A stretch of 39,414 bases of DNA from Candidatus Nomurabacteria bacterium (GCA_943356445.1 CALREZ010000001.1:79818-119231), one strand, 5' to 3'; shown: positions 22,344 through 30,057, numbered from the stretch's first letter. Translations and numbers: made by a program. The notes: generated by a model from the sequence alone, not told the origin.

Positions 22344-23633
22344 ATGGCAATACAACATACTCCCAAAATAACGAAATGCGTTGCGCGACAGATACTTGAT
22401 TCCCGCGGGTCGCCGACGATTGAGGTGGAAATCTTTTCCGATTTTGAAAATATAAGCGCGAAAGCGGCGGTTCCTTCGGGAAAAAGCACCGGAACGAACG
22501 AAGCGTTTGAAATGCGCGATGAAGACGGCGGGGTCGCAAAAGCGATAGAGAACATAGAAAAAGCAATAGCCCCGAAGATTATCGGACACATTGTTGATAT
22601 GGAAGATGTTGATCATATCATGCTTTCTTTGGATTTGACTCCGAACAAAAAACATATCGGAGCGAACGCGATGCTCGGCGTAAGCATGGCAATGGCGCGC
22701 CTTGAAGCGAAGATACGAAACATTCCCTTATGGCAGTTCATTTCCAAAAAAGGGAAGTTTGAGACCGCGAAGCCTTTGCTCTACATGAATACTTTGAACG
22801 GCGGAAGGCATGCCGATTTCCGTCTGCCTTTTCAGGAATATATTTTGGCGGTAGGAGGAGAAACTTTGGCGGCGGCGAATGAAAAAGCGAAATCGATTTT
22901 TCAAAAAGTAAAAGAAAAGCTTGATGCCGAACAGGTAAATTATTATATGGGGGATGAAGGAGGTTTCGCCCCGAGATTTGAAACGCTGGAAAAACCTTTT
23001 GAGATTTTATCCGAATGCATTGCGGGAGAAAAGGACATTTTTATCGCGATAGACGCGGCAGCCTCGGAATTTTACAAGAATGGAAAATATGAGATTCTCG
23101 GACAGCCTTTGGGTCGGGGAGAACTCTTTATTTTGTACAAAGATCTCGTGGAAAAATTCAACCTGCGGAGTATTGAAGATCCCTTTGAAGAAAAAGATTA
23201 TGACGGATTTGAAAAACTGGTGCGCTGGGTAGGAGAAGAAGTGCTGGTGGTGGGCGATGATCTTACGACGACCAACCCCGTTCTGGTGAAGAAGCTTGCT
23301 ACGCGCGGTGTAGCGAATGCCATTATTATCAAACCGAATCAGATAGGCACTGTGATAGAAACGTTTGAAGCGATACGCGAAGCCAGGAATGCGGGGTGGA
23401 AAATAATCGTTTCTCATCGTTCGGGAGAAACGATGGATTCTTTTATCGCGGATCTCGCTGTCGGTGTCGGCGCTTACGGCATTAAAGCCGGCGCGCATAC
23501 TCAACCCGAGAGGTTGGCAAAATATGACCGATTGCTTGAAATTGAAAAAGAAATGACGGTTGTGTCGCAAGAAGAATCGCTGAAGAAAAAAGAAAAAGAA
23601 TTGGAAATAAAACGCCAATTGGAAGAGTATTAA
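22344..23633 (+). CDS. eno: Enolase
   Basis: Enolase dehydrates 2-phosphoglycerate to PEP. The 429-residue protein has ARQILDSRGSPTIEVE at the N-terminus, the mobile loop SGKSTGTNEA (usually SGASTG), NGGRHADFRLPFQEYIL, MGDEGGFAP with the catalytic Glu, SIEDPFEE, GDDLTTTN, IIIKPNQIGT with the catalytic Lys, and the closing SHRSGET and IKAGAHTQPERLAKYDRLLEIE. The last block differs from the common IKTGSLSRSER form. The Lys/Glu-rich tail (about 30 residues) goes beyond the usual end. No SD precedes the ATG. Confidence 0.96.
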   Translation: MAIQHTPKITKCVARQILDSRGSPTIEVEIFSDFENISAKAAVPSGKSTGTNEAFEMRDEDGGVAKAIENIEKAIAPKIIGHIVDMEDVDHIMLSLDLTPNKKHIGANAMLGVSMAMARLEAKIRNIPLWQFISKKGKFETAKPLLYMNTLNGGRHADFRLPFQEYILAVGGETLAAANEKAKSIFQKVKEKLDAEQVNYYMGDEGGFAPRFETLEKPFEILSECIAGEKDIFIAIDAAASEFYKNGKYEILGQPLGRGELFILYKDLVEKFNLRSIEDPFEEKDYDGFEKLVRWVGEEVLVVGDDLTTTNPVLVKKLATRGVANAIIIKPNQIGTVIETFEAIREARNAGWKIIVSHRSGETMDSFIADLAVGVGAYGIKAGAHTQPERLAKYDRLLEIEKEMTVVSQEESLKKKEKELEIKRQLEEY

Positions 23634-23639
23634 AAAAAT

Positions 23640-23665
23640 ACTGCCCCGGCTTTTGCCGGGGCAGT
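23640..23665. terminator. Bidirectional terminator between eno and the PIN gene
   Basis: ACTGCCCCGGC and GCCGGGGCAGT form an 11-bp perfect stem around TTTT. Confidence 0.85.
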
Positions 23666-23687
23666 TCTGTACTAAAGCTTTTTCATA

Positions 23688-24257
23688 TCAATGATTACCC
23701 CATCGCGAGTGATACCTCCGAGAAGTATGATTGCGCGGGCGTTTTCTCCGTTCTTTTTTTTGAGCCGGCGCTTCCTTTTCAAAAGATTCAAAGGGTATCC
23801 CTTGAAGACTCGCTTTTATTTGAACCGACTTATCGTTGGTTACGATAGACACTTCCTTCCCCTTTTCTTTTAAAGCAATCGCGACCGCGAGTATTTCGTT
23901 GTCATTCGTTTCTTTTGAGAAAATGGTTGGAACGGTTCCGACCGGTCGAGTTTGGAAAAAGATAAATCCGGAAGGTTCTTCAGCCGGCGTAAATTTATTA
24001 AACACCGTTTTGGAGAGAAGAGAGATGGATATCCCTTTTTCTATCTCTTCCGGTGTTTTTCCGGTGATGATTTTCAGAATATATTGGAGGGCGCGGCGAG
24101 TATTTTCTTTGGCTTTCCCTGTACTCTTTTTTTCAATATCGCTTAACTCCTCTACTACGATGGAGGGAATAAACAAGTTATTCGCCTTAAAACGCACTAT
24201 AGCCGTCGGATTGGCTATTAACACGTTGGTATCCAGAACACAAATGGGGACAGACAT
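23688..24257 (-). CDS. PIN-domain protein with a probable C-terminal frameshift
   Basis: The 189-residue reading has a PIN domain like the one at the N-terminus of YlaK/PhoH2 proteins: D9 in CVLDTNVLI, E36-E37 in IVVEEL, D119 and E121 in NDNEILAVA, and D142 in VTNDKSVQ. These acidic residues form the metal site of a predicted RNase. No PhoH ATPase domain follows. After residue 168 the frame yields an Arg/His-rich tail unlike the rest. If one A of the A8 run (23754-23761, minus strand) is removed, the frame continues as NGENARAIILLGGITRDG and on to a TAG at 23672-23674, giving 194 residues ending just before the terminator. The gene has a strong SD (GGAGG). It is not in an obvious toxin-antitoxin pair. 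Confidence 0.8.
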   Translation of the reverse strand: MSVPICVLDTNVLIANPTAIVRFKANNLFIPSIVVEELSDIEKKSTGKAKENTRRALQYILKIITGKTPEEIEKGISISLLSKTVFNKFTPAEEPSGFIFFQTRPVGTVPTIFSKETNDNEILAVAIALKEKGKEVSIVTNDKSVQIKASLQGIPFESFEKEAPAQKKERRKRPRNHTSRRYHSRWGNH

Positions 24258-24287
24258 AATTCCTCCTTTGAGGAAAAATTTTCGGAT

Positions 24288-24316
24288 ACATTACAGACAG
24301 CCCTGCCTGTTATCAA
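24288..24316 (-). promoter_or_regulatory. Promoter for the PIN gene
   Basis: On the minus strand, TTGATA (24316-24311) and TAATGT (24293-24288) are 17 bp apart. Confidence 0.5.
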
Positions 24317-24344
24317 TGTTCAAAACCTCTTACTGATTTGATAT

Positions 24345-24361
24345 TACCATAATTTATGGTA
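24345..24361. repeat. 17-bp palindrome between divergent promoters
   Basis: TACCATAA-T-TTATGGTA is a perfect odd-length palindrome between the PIN promoter and the promoter at 24415. Its size and position fit an operator for a dimeric regulator. A half-site, TACCATAAA, recurs in the minus-strand promoter at 32466-32494. Confidence 0.5.
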
Positions 24362-24414
24362 GTTGTCCAGAGCTTCGGATGCTTAGCAAAAAAAAGTTTT
24401 CCACCTCTTTACTT

Positions 24415-24443
24415 TTGGTTCTTTCCATTTTATTTCGTATAAT
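24415..24443 (+). promoter_or_regulatory. Promoter for the exported protein at 24467
   Basis: TTGGTT (24415-24420) and TATAAT (24438-24443) are 17 bp apart. Confidence 0.6.
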
Positions 24444-24466
24444 AAGAGTATTAAACAACTATTTTT

Positions 24467-24919
24467 ATGAAAAAAAAGAATACGAAGGATCGTGATTATA
24501 CTGTGCCGATTATCGTCGTTGTCGGACTTTTTGTTCTTATGCTCCTTTTGAACGCGGTGGTTATGACTAAGAGAAGTTCTCGGAATATGAGATACGAAGC
24601 AAAATCTCCAATCGTTTACGAGGGAAGAGAACATGTTTTTATTCTTGACCAAAAAATATCCGATCGCGTGACAATCCTTTCTGCCGGATTGAAACAGAAT
24701 GGGTTTATCGTGATATACAACAGCAAGAACGAGGCGGTCGGAGTGAGCTCTCTTTTGCGCCCCGGATTGTATTCAAATAAAGCGCTTGCTCTTTCTCGCG
24801 GAACCATGTCGGGCGATGAGTTTTTTGCCACTATCTATACTGATGACGGCGACGGGAAATTCAATCAAAACAGCGACAATATGGAACCGGTAACGACGTG
24901 GTTTGCGAATCTGAGATAA
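24467..24919 (+). CDS. Membrane-anchored exported protein, DUF7282-like domain
   Basis: The 150-residue protein has a basic N-terminus and one transmembrane segment (about residues 13-34), then an external domain of about 110 residues. The external part shows a pattern seen in surface-protein domains of the DUF7282 type: FIVIYNSKNEAVGVSSLLRPGLYSNKALAL, then FFATIYTDDGDGKFNQNSD near the end. The DDGDGKFNQNSD segment could bind calcium. This family call is from pattern memory and is tentative. It is flanked by its own promoter and terminator. Confidence 0.65.
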   Translation: MKKKNTKDRDYTVPIIVVVGLFVLMLLLNAVVMTKRSSRNMRYEAKSPIVYEGREHVFILDQKISDRVTILSAGLKQNGFIVIYNSKNEAVGVSSLLRPGLYSNKALALSRGTMSGDEFFATIYTDDGDGKFNQNSDNMEPVTTWFANLR

Positions 24920-24932
24920 TTTTTATGAATAG

Positions 24933-24961
24933 CCGTCCGAACTTTCTCGGGCGGTTTTTTT
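24933..24961 (+). terminator. Terminator after the exported protein gene
   Basis: CCGTCCGA (24933-24940) pairs with TCGGGCGG (24947-24954), with one G-U pair, followed by seven T. Confidence 0.85.
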
Positions 24962-24964
24962 GTC

Positions 24965-24993
24965 TTGGTTTTCCTCCTTTTTCGTGATATTAT
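24965..24993 (+). promoter_or_regulatory. gatB promoter, leaderless arrangement
   Basis: TTGGTT (24965-24970) and TATTAT (24988-24993, within TGATATTAT) are 17 bp apart. The ATG at 25001 begins 7 nt later. Confidence 0.65.
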
Positions 24994-25000
24994 CGGTGTT

Positions 25001-26407
25001 ATGGAATACAAAACAACGATTGGTTTGGAGATTCATGCGGAACTTCGCACTCGAACGAAGATGTTTTGCACCTCAAAGAATGACCCGGAAGAAAAAAAAC
25101 CGAATGTTAATATCTGTCCGGTTTGCATGGGATACCCCGGAACTTTGCCTGTCATCAATAAAGAAGCCGTAAAGCACGTCCTCAAAGTCGGAAAAGCGCT
25201 CGGGGCGAAGCTTGCCGATTTTACCGAATTTGACCGAAAAAATTATTTTTATCCGGACATACCGAAAGGCTATCAGATCAGTCAGTATCAGTATCCGCTC
25301 GTATCAGGAGGAGAACTCGCGGGGGTGAAAATCACTCGGGTGCATTTGGAAGAAGATACCGCAAAATCTTCTCACGAAAAAGGCGATTACTCCCTTGTGG
25401 ATTTCAATCGTGCAGGAGTGCCGTTGATGGAACTCGTTACCGAACCTGTTATTGGAAGCGCGGAACAGGCGGTGAATTTTGCTCGCGAACTGCAGCTGCT
25501 TCTTCGTTATCTCGGCGTGTCCCACGCGAACATGGAAAAAGGCGAGATGCGCGTGGAGGCGAATATCTCGGTTTCCAAAACGGATACGTTTGGTACGAAA
25601 TGCGAAGTGAAAAATCTCAATTCTTTTCGCACGGTAGAAAAAGCCATCGCTTTTGAAGTGGCGCGTCATATTGAACTCTTGGAAAAAGGAGAGAAGGTAA
25701 TACAGGAAACGCGAGGCTGGAATGAAGCGAAACAGGAAACCTATTCGCAAAGAAGCAAAGAAAACGCTCATGATTACCGATATTTTCCCGACCCCGATCT
25801 TCCGAAGTTGAAATTGAGCGAACTGCCGGAATTTTTAAATCCGGAACTTCCAGAATTGCCGGAACAGAAACGCGCGCGTTTTGACTCGGAATACGGAGTA
25901 AAGGCGGAAGACCGCGAGATGTATATTTTTGATATGAAACTCGGCGATTTTTTTGAGGAGGTCGTTAAAATCTCCGGAGATAAAAAGCTTGCGGCTCTCG
26001 TCTCAAACTACATCACTTCCGACTTTGCCGGGCTTCAGAAAAATAATCCCGACATTGATCCGTTCAAAAATATCACTTCCGAAAACTTTGCCGCTCTCAT
26101 TAAAATGGCGAACGGCGGAGAGCTTTCTTCTCGCGGAGCAAAAGACACTCTCGCGATTATGTTTAAAGAAGGCGGTGAACCGCAGAAGATTGCCGAAGAA
26201 AAAGGATTGATTCAGAAAAATGACGAAGGCGAATTGCTTGCGATGGTTCAGAAAATAATCGCTGAAAACGAAAAAGTAGTCAGTGGATACCGAGCCGGAA
26301 AAGAAGCCGGCATCATGTTCTTAGTAGGACAGGGAATGAAGGCAAGCAAAGGAAGCGCTAATCCGCAGATATTGAAAAAACTATTTGAAACCGAGTTGAC
26401 AAAGTAG
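25001..26407 (+). CDS. gatB: Asp-tRNA(Asn)/Glu-tRNA(Gln) amidotransferase subunit B
   Basis: GatB is the kinase/tRNA-binding subunit of GatCAB, which converts Glu-tRNA(Gln) to Gln-tRNA(Gln). I use the ATG at 25001 (468 residues, MEYKTTIGLEIHAEL), which matches the family start. An upstream TTG at 24965 lies inside the -35. Motifs are NICPVCMGYPGTLPV, DRKNYFYPDIPKGYQISQ, HLEEDTAKS, DFNRAGVPLMELVTEP, MEKGEMRVEANIS, CEVKNLNSFR and KENAHDYRYFPDPDLP. A C-terminal YqeY-type tail domain follows. gatA and gatC are not in the window. Confidence 0.96.
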   Translation: MEYKTTIGLEIHAELRTRTKMFCTSKNDPEEKKPNVNICPVCMGYPGTLPVINKEAVKHVLKVGKALGAKLADFTEFDRKNYFYPDIPKGYQISQYQYPLVSGGELAGVKITRVHLEEDTAKSSHEKGDYSLVDFNRAGVPLMELVTEPVIGSAEQAVNFARELQLLLRYLGVSHANMEKGEMRVEANISVSKTDTFGTKCEVKNLNSFRTVEKAIAFEVARHIELLEKGEKVIQETRGWNEAKQETYSQRSKENAHDYRYFPDPDLPKLKLSELPEFLNPELPELPEQKRARFDSEYGVKAEDREMYIFDMKLGDFFEEVVKISGDKKLAALVSNYITSDFAGLQKNNPDIDPFKNITSENFAALIKMANGGELSSRGAKDTLAIMFKEGGEPQKIAEEKGLIQKNDEGELLAMVQKIIAENEKVVSGYRAGKEAGIMFLVGQGMKASKGSANPQILKKLFETELTK

Positions 26408-26452
26408 TGGTTCTGTTATAGTTTAAAAACGGCATTGTTTTTAAACGGAGGT
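26396..26452 (+). promoter_or_regulatory. Promoter and AU-rich hairpin abutting the SD of the 26458 gene
   Basis: TTGACA (26396-26401) overlaps the end of gatB. TATAGT (26417-26422) is 15 bp later. GTTTAAAAAC (26421-26430) and GTTTTTAAAC (26437-26446) form a perfect 10-bp stem with a 6-nt loop. The SD GGAGGT starts at the very next base (26447), so the hairpin could modulate ribosome access. Confidence 0.6.
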
Positions 26453-26457
26453 GTCCT

Positions 26458-26652
26458 ATGTCACAAAGTACCGGTTTGCGGGTAAGAAAAGCAAAACAAT
26501 CAGATCGCTTCGTTGCCGAGTTTGTTCCTCCTACCCCTAACGATTTGTCGGGAATGGGAGATACTCAAAAAGAAGCCATTGGCGATTGGCTTATTAAAAA
26601 TTCAACCAGAAAGTTCGGTTTTGATATTTTTGACGAAGAGGGGATATTATAA
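26458..26652 (+). CDS. Small protein of unknown function, SD-led
   Basis: I do not recognise this 64-residue protein. It is soluble, with a basic N-terminal third (RVRKAKQSDRF), a Pro-rich centre (EFVPPTPNDLSGMGDT) and an acidic end (DIFDEEGIL). The central part, with GMGDTQKEAIGDWLIKN, resembles the layout of small HicB- or DUF-type partner proteins, but no family is claimed and no toxin gene is beside it. It has a strong SD (GGAGG), its own promoter and a terminator directly after the stop. Confidence 0.6.
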   Translation: MSQSTGLRVRKAKQSDRFVAEFVPPTPNDLSGMGDTQKEAIGDWLIKNSTRKFGFDIFDEEGIL

Positions 26653-26655
26653 ACG

Positions 26656-26685
26656 AAAGAGGCGGATTTTCCGCCTCTTTTTTGT
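26656..26685 (+). terminator. Terminator after the 26458 gene
   Basis: AAAGAGGCGG (26656-26665) and CCGCCTCTTT (26671-26680) form a 10-bp stem, followed by a T-run. Confidence 0.85.
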
Positions 26686-26704
26686 TTCCTCGTTCCAATT
26701 ATTT

Positions 26705-26713
26705 TGATATACT
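26705..26713 (+). promoter_or_regulatory. Extended -10 TGATATACT for gap
   Basis: It lies 36 nt before the gap ATG at 26750. No SD is seen in the leader. Confidence 0.55.
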
Positions 26714-26749
26714 ACAGAATAAGCATTATTCATTTTAGTTATTGATATT

Positions 26750-27787
26750 ATGGCAATAAAAATCGCAATTAATGGGATGGGGAGGATCGGAAGGTCGTTT
26801 TTGACCCTGGCTCTCGGACGTCCGGAATTTGATATCGTCGCGGCGAATGATCTGGGAGATTTGAATAATATCGCTTATCTCATGAAATATGACACGGCTT
26901 ACGGAAGAAGCCCGTTTGATGTGGAAGTAAAGGAGACCGACGGAAAAAAGTTTCTTGTCGTGAATGGAAAGGAAATTCAGATGATTTCTGAAAAAGATCC
27001 GGCGAAATTGCCGTGGGGTGAATTGGGTATCGGGCTTGTTATTGAAGCGACGGGTTTTTTTGAATCGTATGAAAAAGCGAAATTCCATTTGGATGCCGGC
27101 GCAAAAAGAGTCGTGGTAACTTCACCCGTAAAAGGAATTCCTCCCGAGGGGGTCGTCGGCGCATCCATCCTTTCCGGAATCAATGAGGATAAATTCGCCA
27201 CCTGTCAAATTTCTTCCAACGCTTCCTGTACGACAAATTCCGTCAGTCCGATTATTCAGATTCTTCATGAAGCCATCGGCGTTGAAAAGGCTATGCTCTC
27301 CACTATCCATGCCTATACGGGAACGCAAAAACTGGTTGATTCTCCCGATGCGAAAGATTGGCGCCGTGGCCGGGCGGCTGCGCAGAACATCGTTCCTTCA
27401 ACGACCGGAGCGGCTATTGCCGTTACGGAAGTTATTACCGACCTGAAAGGAAAATTTGATGGTATCGCTTTCCGTATTCCCGTTATTACCGGTTCCATGT
27501 CAGACGTGACTTTCCTTGCGAAGAGAAATACGACCGTTGAAGAAATAAATTCCATTTTGAAAGAAGCGGCAAAAACCGAACGCTGGAACAAGATCTTTAC
27601 TGTGACGGAAGAACAGCTTGTTTCTTCCGATATCATCGGTCAGCGCATTGCCTCTATCGCCGACCTTACGCTTACGAAAGTCGTGGATGGAAATCTCGTG
27701 AAGGTCTGCGCATGGTATGACAACGAAATAGGGTATACGAGCGCGCTCGTGGAACATGCCGCGAAATTAGCATCATTCATCAAATAA
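26750..27787 (+). CDS. gap: Glyceraldehyde-3-phosphate dehydrogenase
   Basis: GAPDH oxidises glyceraldehyde 3-phosphate to 1,3-bisphosphoglycerate. The 345-residue protein starts with INGMGRIGRSF, has ANDLGDLNNIAYLMKYDTAYG, and the catalytic C160 in SNASCTTN. The later blocks IVPSTTGAA, FDGIAFRIPVITGSM and WYDNEIGYT are all present. The segment after the active site reads HAYTGTQKLVDSP, where many enzymes have HAYTNDQ. The Asp/Asn pattern after the Rossmann motif suggests NAD use. The gene begins a run of carbohydrate genes: gap, rpiB, rpe and two transketolase halves. Confidence 0.96.
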   Translation: MAIKIAINGMGRIGRSFLTLALGRPEFDIVAANDLGDLNNIAYLMKYDTAYGRSPFDVEVKETDGKKFLVVNGKEIQMISEKDPAKLPWGELGIGLVIEATGFFESYEKAKFHLDAGAKRVVVTSPVKGIPPEGVVGASILSGINEDKFATCQISSNASCTTNSVSPIIQILHEAIGVEKAMLSTIHAYTGTQKLVDSPDAKDWRRGRAAAQNIVPSTTGAAIAVTEVITDLKGKFDGIAFRIPVITGSMSDVTFLAKRNTTVEEINSILKEAAKTERWNKIFTVTEEQLVSSDIIGQRIASIADLTLTKVVDGNLVKVCAWYDNEIGYTSALVEHAAKLASFIK

Positions 27788-27793
27788 GCATTT

Positions 27794-28285
27794 ATGAAAA
27801 TTTACATCGCCACTGACCATGCGGGATTTGAACTCAAGGAAAAACTGGTGCCGTTTTTGCGCGAGCTCGGGCACGAGGTAACCGATAAAGGGAACCTTGT
27901 CCTTGATGAAAATGACGACTATCCGGACTTTATTGCGGAGGCGGTGAAGGAGGTTTCTTCTGCAAACAATGCGAGTATCCGCGGTATTGTACTGGGCGGA
28001 TCAGGACAAGGAGAGGCGATGGTTGCCAATAAATTCCCGAACATCCGCGCCGTGGTTTTTAACGGTCAGTATGAACCGAAAGACGGATCTGAGGTTCCCG
28101 ATGAAATTTTCCTTACCCGCTCGCACAACGATTCCAATATCCTTTCTCTCGGCGCCAGATTTATCAATGAAGAAATTGCGAAACGCGCCGTCCGCGAATG
28201 GCTGGATACGCCGTTTTCCGGAGAAGAGAGGCATGCGAGAAGAATAAAGAAGATTCTAGAAATAGAAAAATTTCTTGGAAAGTAA
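27794..28285 (+). CDS. rpiB: Ribose-5-phosphate isomerase B (glutamate-type active site)
   Basis: The RpiB/LacAB family interconverts ribose 5-phosphate and ribulose 5-phosphate. The 163-residue protein starts KIYIATDHAGFELKEKL, has DYPDFIAEAV, and ends with the SHNDSNILSLGAR and WLDTPFSGEERHARR blocks. The catalytic loop reads GGSGQGEAMVANK with E74, where E. coli RpiB has a Cys (CGTG). A Glu at this place is the form described for Mycobacterium tuberculosis RpiB. A 24-residue stretch around residues 88-105 (NGQYEPKDGSEVPDE) is slightly longer than in E. coli. Six nucleotides separate it from gap. Confidence 0.95.
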   Translation: MKIYIATDHAGFELKEKLVPFLRELGHEVTDKGNLVLDENDDYPDFIAEAVKEVSSANNASIRGIVLGGSGQGEAMVANKFPNIRAVVFNGQYEPKDGSEVPDEIFLTRSHNDSNILSLGARFINEEIAKRAVREWLDTPFSGEERHARRIKKILEIEKFLGK

Positions 28286-28378
28286 TTAACAACAAGCAAA
28301 AAGAATAGAGCAACAAGAAAAAAGAAAACGGTTATCGTTCCCTTGTTGCTTATTTCTTCATTCTTTATTCCTTTTAAT
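28284..28378 (+). repeat. Intergenic purine/pyrimidine hairpin element C
   Basis: The inner stem is perfect: GCAACAAG (28310-28317) with CTTGTTGC (28342-28349). The outer arms pair imperfectly (AATTAA with TTAATT, AAAGAAT with ATTCTTT). The 24-nt loop at 28318-28341 starts with AAAAAAG and ends CGGTTATCGTTCC, very close to the loop of element A. It fills the whole rpiB-rpe gap. Confidence 0.65.
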
Positions 28379-28380
28379 TT

Positions 28381-29202
28381 ATGATAGAAATAATACCCGC
28401 GGTCATGCCGCAGAGTTTTCAAGAATTGGAACAAAAGATTGGCTCCGTGCGACGGCGCGTGAAAACAGTGCATCTTGATGTGATGGACGGAACGGTTACC
28501 CCTTCGGTGAATTGGCCGTTTGTTCCGGGCGGACAGGAGGAAATGGATAAGCTTACGAGCGGGGAAGTCGGGTTGCCTTTTTGGAAAGACGTCAATTATG
28601 AAGTTGACCTTATGGTGCAGAACCCGGAAGAAAGTTTTGCCGAGTGGGTGAATGCCGGATTCCATCGCATTATCGTTCACGTTGAGACGACGCAAAAACT
28701 TCTTTCTTTGATAAAAGAGTGGAAAGGCGTGGTTGAAATCGGCGTGGCCATCGGAATGGAAACAAACAACGAAGATGTTTACAAATACATTGACGCCGGG
28801 GCGGATTTCGCGCAGTTCATGGGAATTTTTCAGATAGGTTTTCAAGGAAATCCTTTTGATAGCCGGGTGTTTGAGAAAATATCAAAAATGAGACAGGTGT
28901 ATCCGCAACTTCCTATTAGTGTAGATGGCGGAGTGAGTTTGGAAACGGCGCCAAAACTTTTGGAAGCGGGAGCTGACCGGTTAGTTGTCGGGTCCGCGAT
29001 ATTCAAAAAGAAATCCGAATTTGAAGGAATAGATACTTCTATGCTTTCTTCCGTCTATGATATCGGGAAGAGTGTTGAAATTTCGGATCTGGAACCGGCT
29101 TATGATCGGGGCGCGGACGAAGCCGTTATCGAATTTAAAAAACTCGCAAGCGATTTTTCCGAAAAAACCCTGCTCCGCTCTAGCTACGCAGGGCAAGCCT
29201 AA
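28381..29202 (+). CDS. rpe: Ribulose-phosphate 3-epimerase family protein
   Basis: Rpe interconverts ribulose 5-phosphate and xylulose 5-phosphate in the pentose phosphate pathway. The 273-residue protein has the family's catalytic pattern: HLDVMDG with the first His/Asp, VHVE with the second His, QIGFQGNPFD (usually NPGFGGQ), and SVDGGV with the last Asp. VVGSAIF closes the barrel. It is about 50 residues longer than typical Rpe (220-230). The extra part is a C-terminal tail after residue 215 that includes SDLEPAYDRGADEAVIEF. The fold and context (rpiB before, transketolase after) make the role likely, but the sequence is divergent. Confidence 0.88.
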   Translation: MIEIIPAVMPQSFQELEQKIGSVRRRVKTVHLDVMDGTVTPSVNWPFVPGGQEEMDKLTSGEVGLPFWKDVNYEVDLMVQNPEESFAEWVNAGFHRIIVHVETTQKLLSLIKEWKGVVEIGVAIGMETNNEDVYKYIDAGADFAQFMGIFQIGFQGNPFDSRVFEKISKMRQVYPQLPISVDGGVSLETAPKLLEAGADRLVVGSAIFKKKSEFEGIDTSMLSSVYDIGKSVEISDLEPAYDRGADEAVIEFKKLASDFSEKTLLRSSYAGQA

Positions 29203-29214
29203 AAAAATAAAACT

Positions 29215-30057
29215 ATGACGACTATTTTATCCAATATAAAAATAAAAGAGCTGGAAGAGAAGGCAAGAGATATTCGCATTTCCATTATTGAAATGCTTGC
29301 CGAAGCAAAATCCGGACATACGGGAGGACCTCTCGGCATGGCGGATGTTTTCGCTCTCTTGTATTTTTATATGTTGAAACATGATCCGCAGAATCCTTCA
29401 TGGAGTGAACGGGATAGATTGGTGTTGTCCAACGGACATATTTGTCCGGTGCTGTACGCGACCATGGCCCATGCCGGATATCTTCCTCTTGAAGAATTAA
29501 AAACTTTGCGGAAATTCGGTTCCCGGTTGCAAGGGCATCCCCACCGGGAATTTTTGCCGGCTATGGAAACGAGTTCCGGCCCGCTCGGGGAAGGTCTGTC
29601 GCAGGCCGTCGGCATGGCGCTTGCTCTGCGAGTGGACGGCAAGGAAAATCAAGTCTATTGCCTTATGGGAGACGGGGAACTTAATGAGGGGCAGATCTGG
29701 GAGGCCGCCATGCTTGCGGGAAAAGAAAAACTCGGAAAACTTATCGGCATCGTTGACAGAAACAATATCCAGATTGACGGGTCTACCGATAAGGTGATGC
29801 CTCTTCTACCGCTCAAAGAAAAATTTGAAGCATTCAATTGGCACGCGATAGAAGCGGACGGTCATGATTTTCAATCTCTCAACAATGCTCTTGTTGAGGC
29901 ACAAGCGATTACCGACAAGCCGAGCATCATTATTGCCCGCACGATTCCGGGAAAAGGCGTTCCTGAAATTGAAAATGATTATCACTGGCATGGCAAAGCC
30001 CCGAGTAAGGAAGAAGCGGAAAGATTTATTTCAGTTTTAAAAAATCCATCTCTATGA
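29215..30057 (+). CDS. Transketolase, N-terminal (thiamine-binding) subunit
   Basis: Transketolase moves two-carbon units between pentose phosphate sugars. This 280-residue chain is the N-terminal half of a split enzyme: SGHTGGPLGMADVFALLYF, LSNGHICPVLYATMA, GHPHREFLPAMETSSGPLGEGLSQAVGMA, and the thiamine diphosphate motif GDGELNEGQIWEAA...NNIQIDG. It ends with ARTIPGKGVPEIENDYHWHGKAP. The stop overlaps the start of the second subunit (ATGA), so subunits are probably made in equal amounts by coupling. Confidence 0.95.
   Translation: MTTILSNIKIKELEEKARDIRISIIEMLAEAKSGHTGGPLGMADVFALLYFYMLKHDPQNPSWSERDRLVLSNGHICPVLYATMAHAGYLPLEELKTLRKFGSRLQGHPHREFLPAMETSSGPLGEGLSQAVGMALALRVDGKENQVYCLMGDGELNEGQIWEAAMLAGKEKLGKLIGIVDRNNIQIDGSTDKVMPLLPLKEKFEAFNWHAIEADGHDFQSLNNALVEAQAITDKPSIIIARTIPGKGVPEIENDYHWHGKAPSKEEAERFISVLKNPSL

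Noticed and set aside
26458-26652. Antitoxin of a toxin-antitoxin pair
   Set aside because: No toxin-like ORF lies next to it and its sequence matches no antitoxin family I know.
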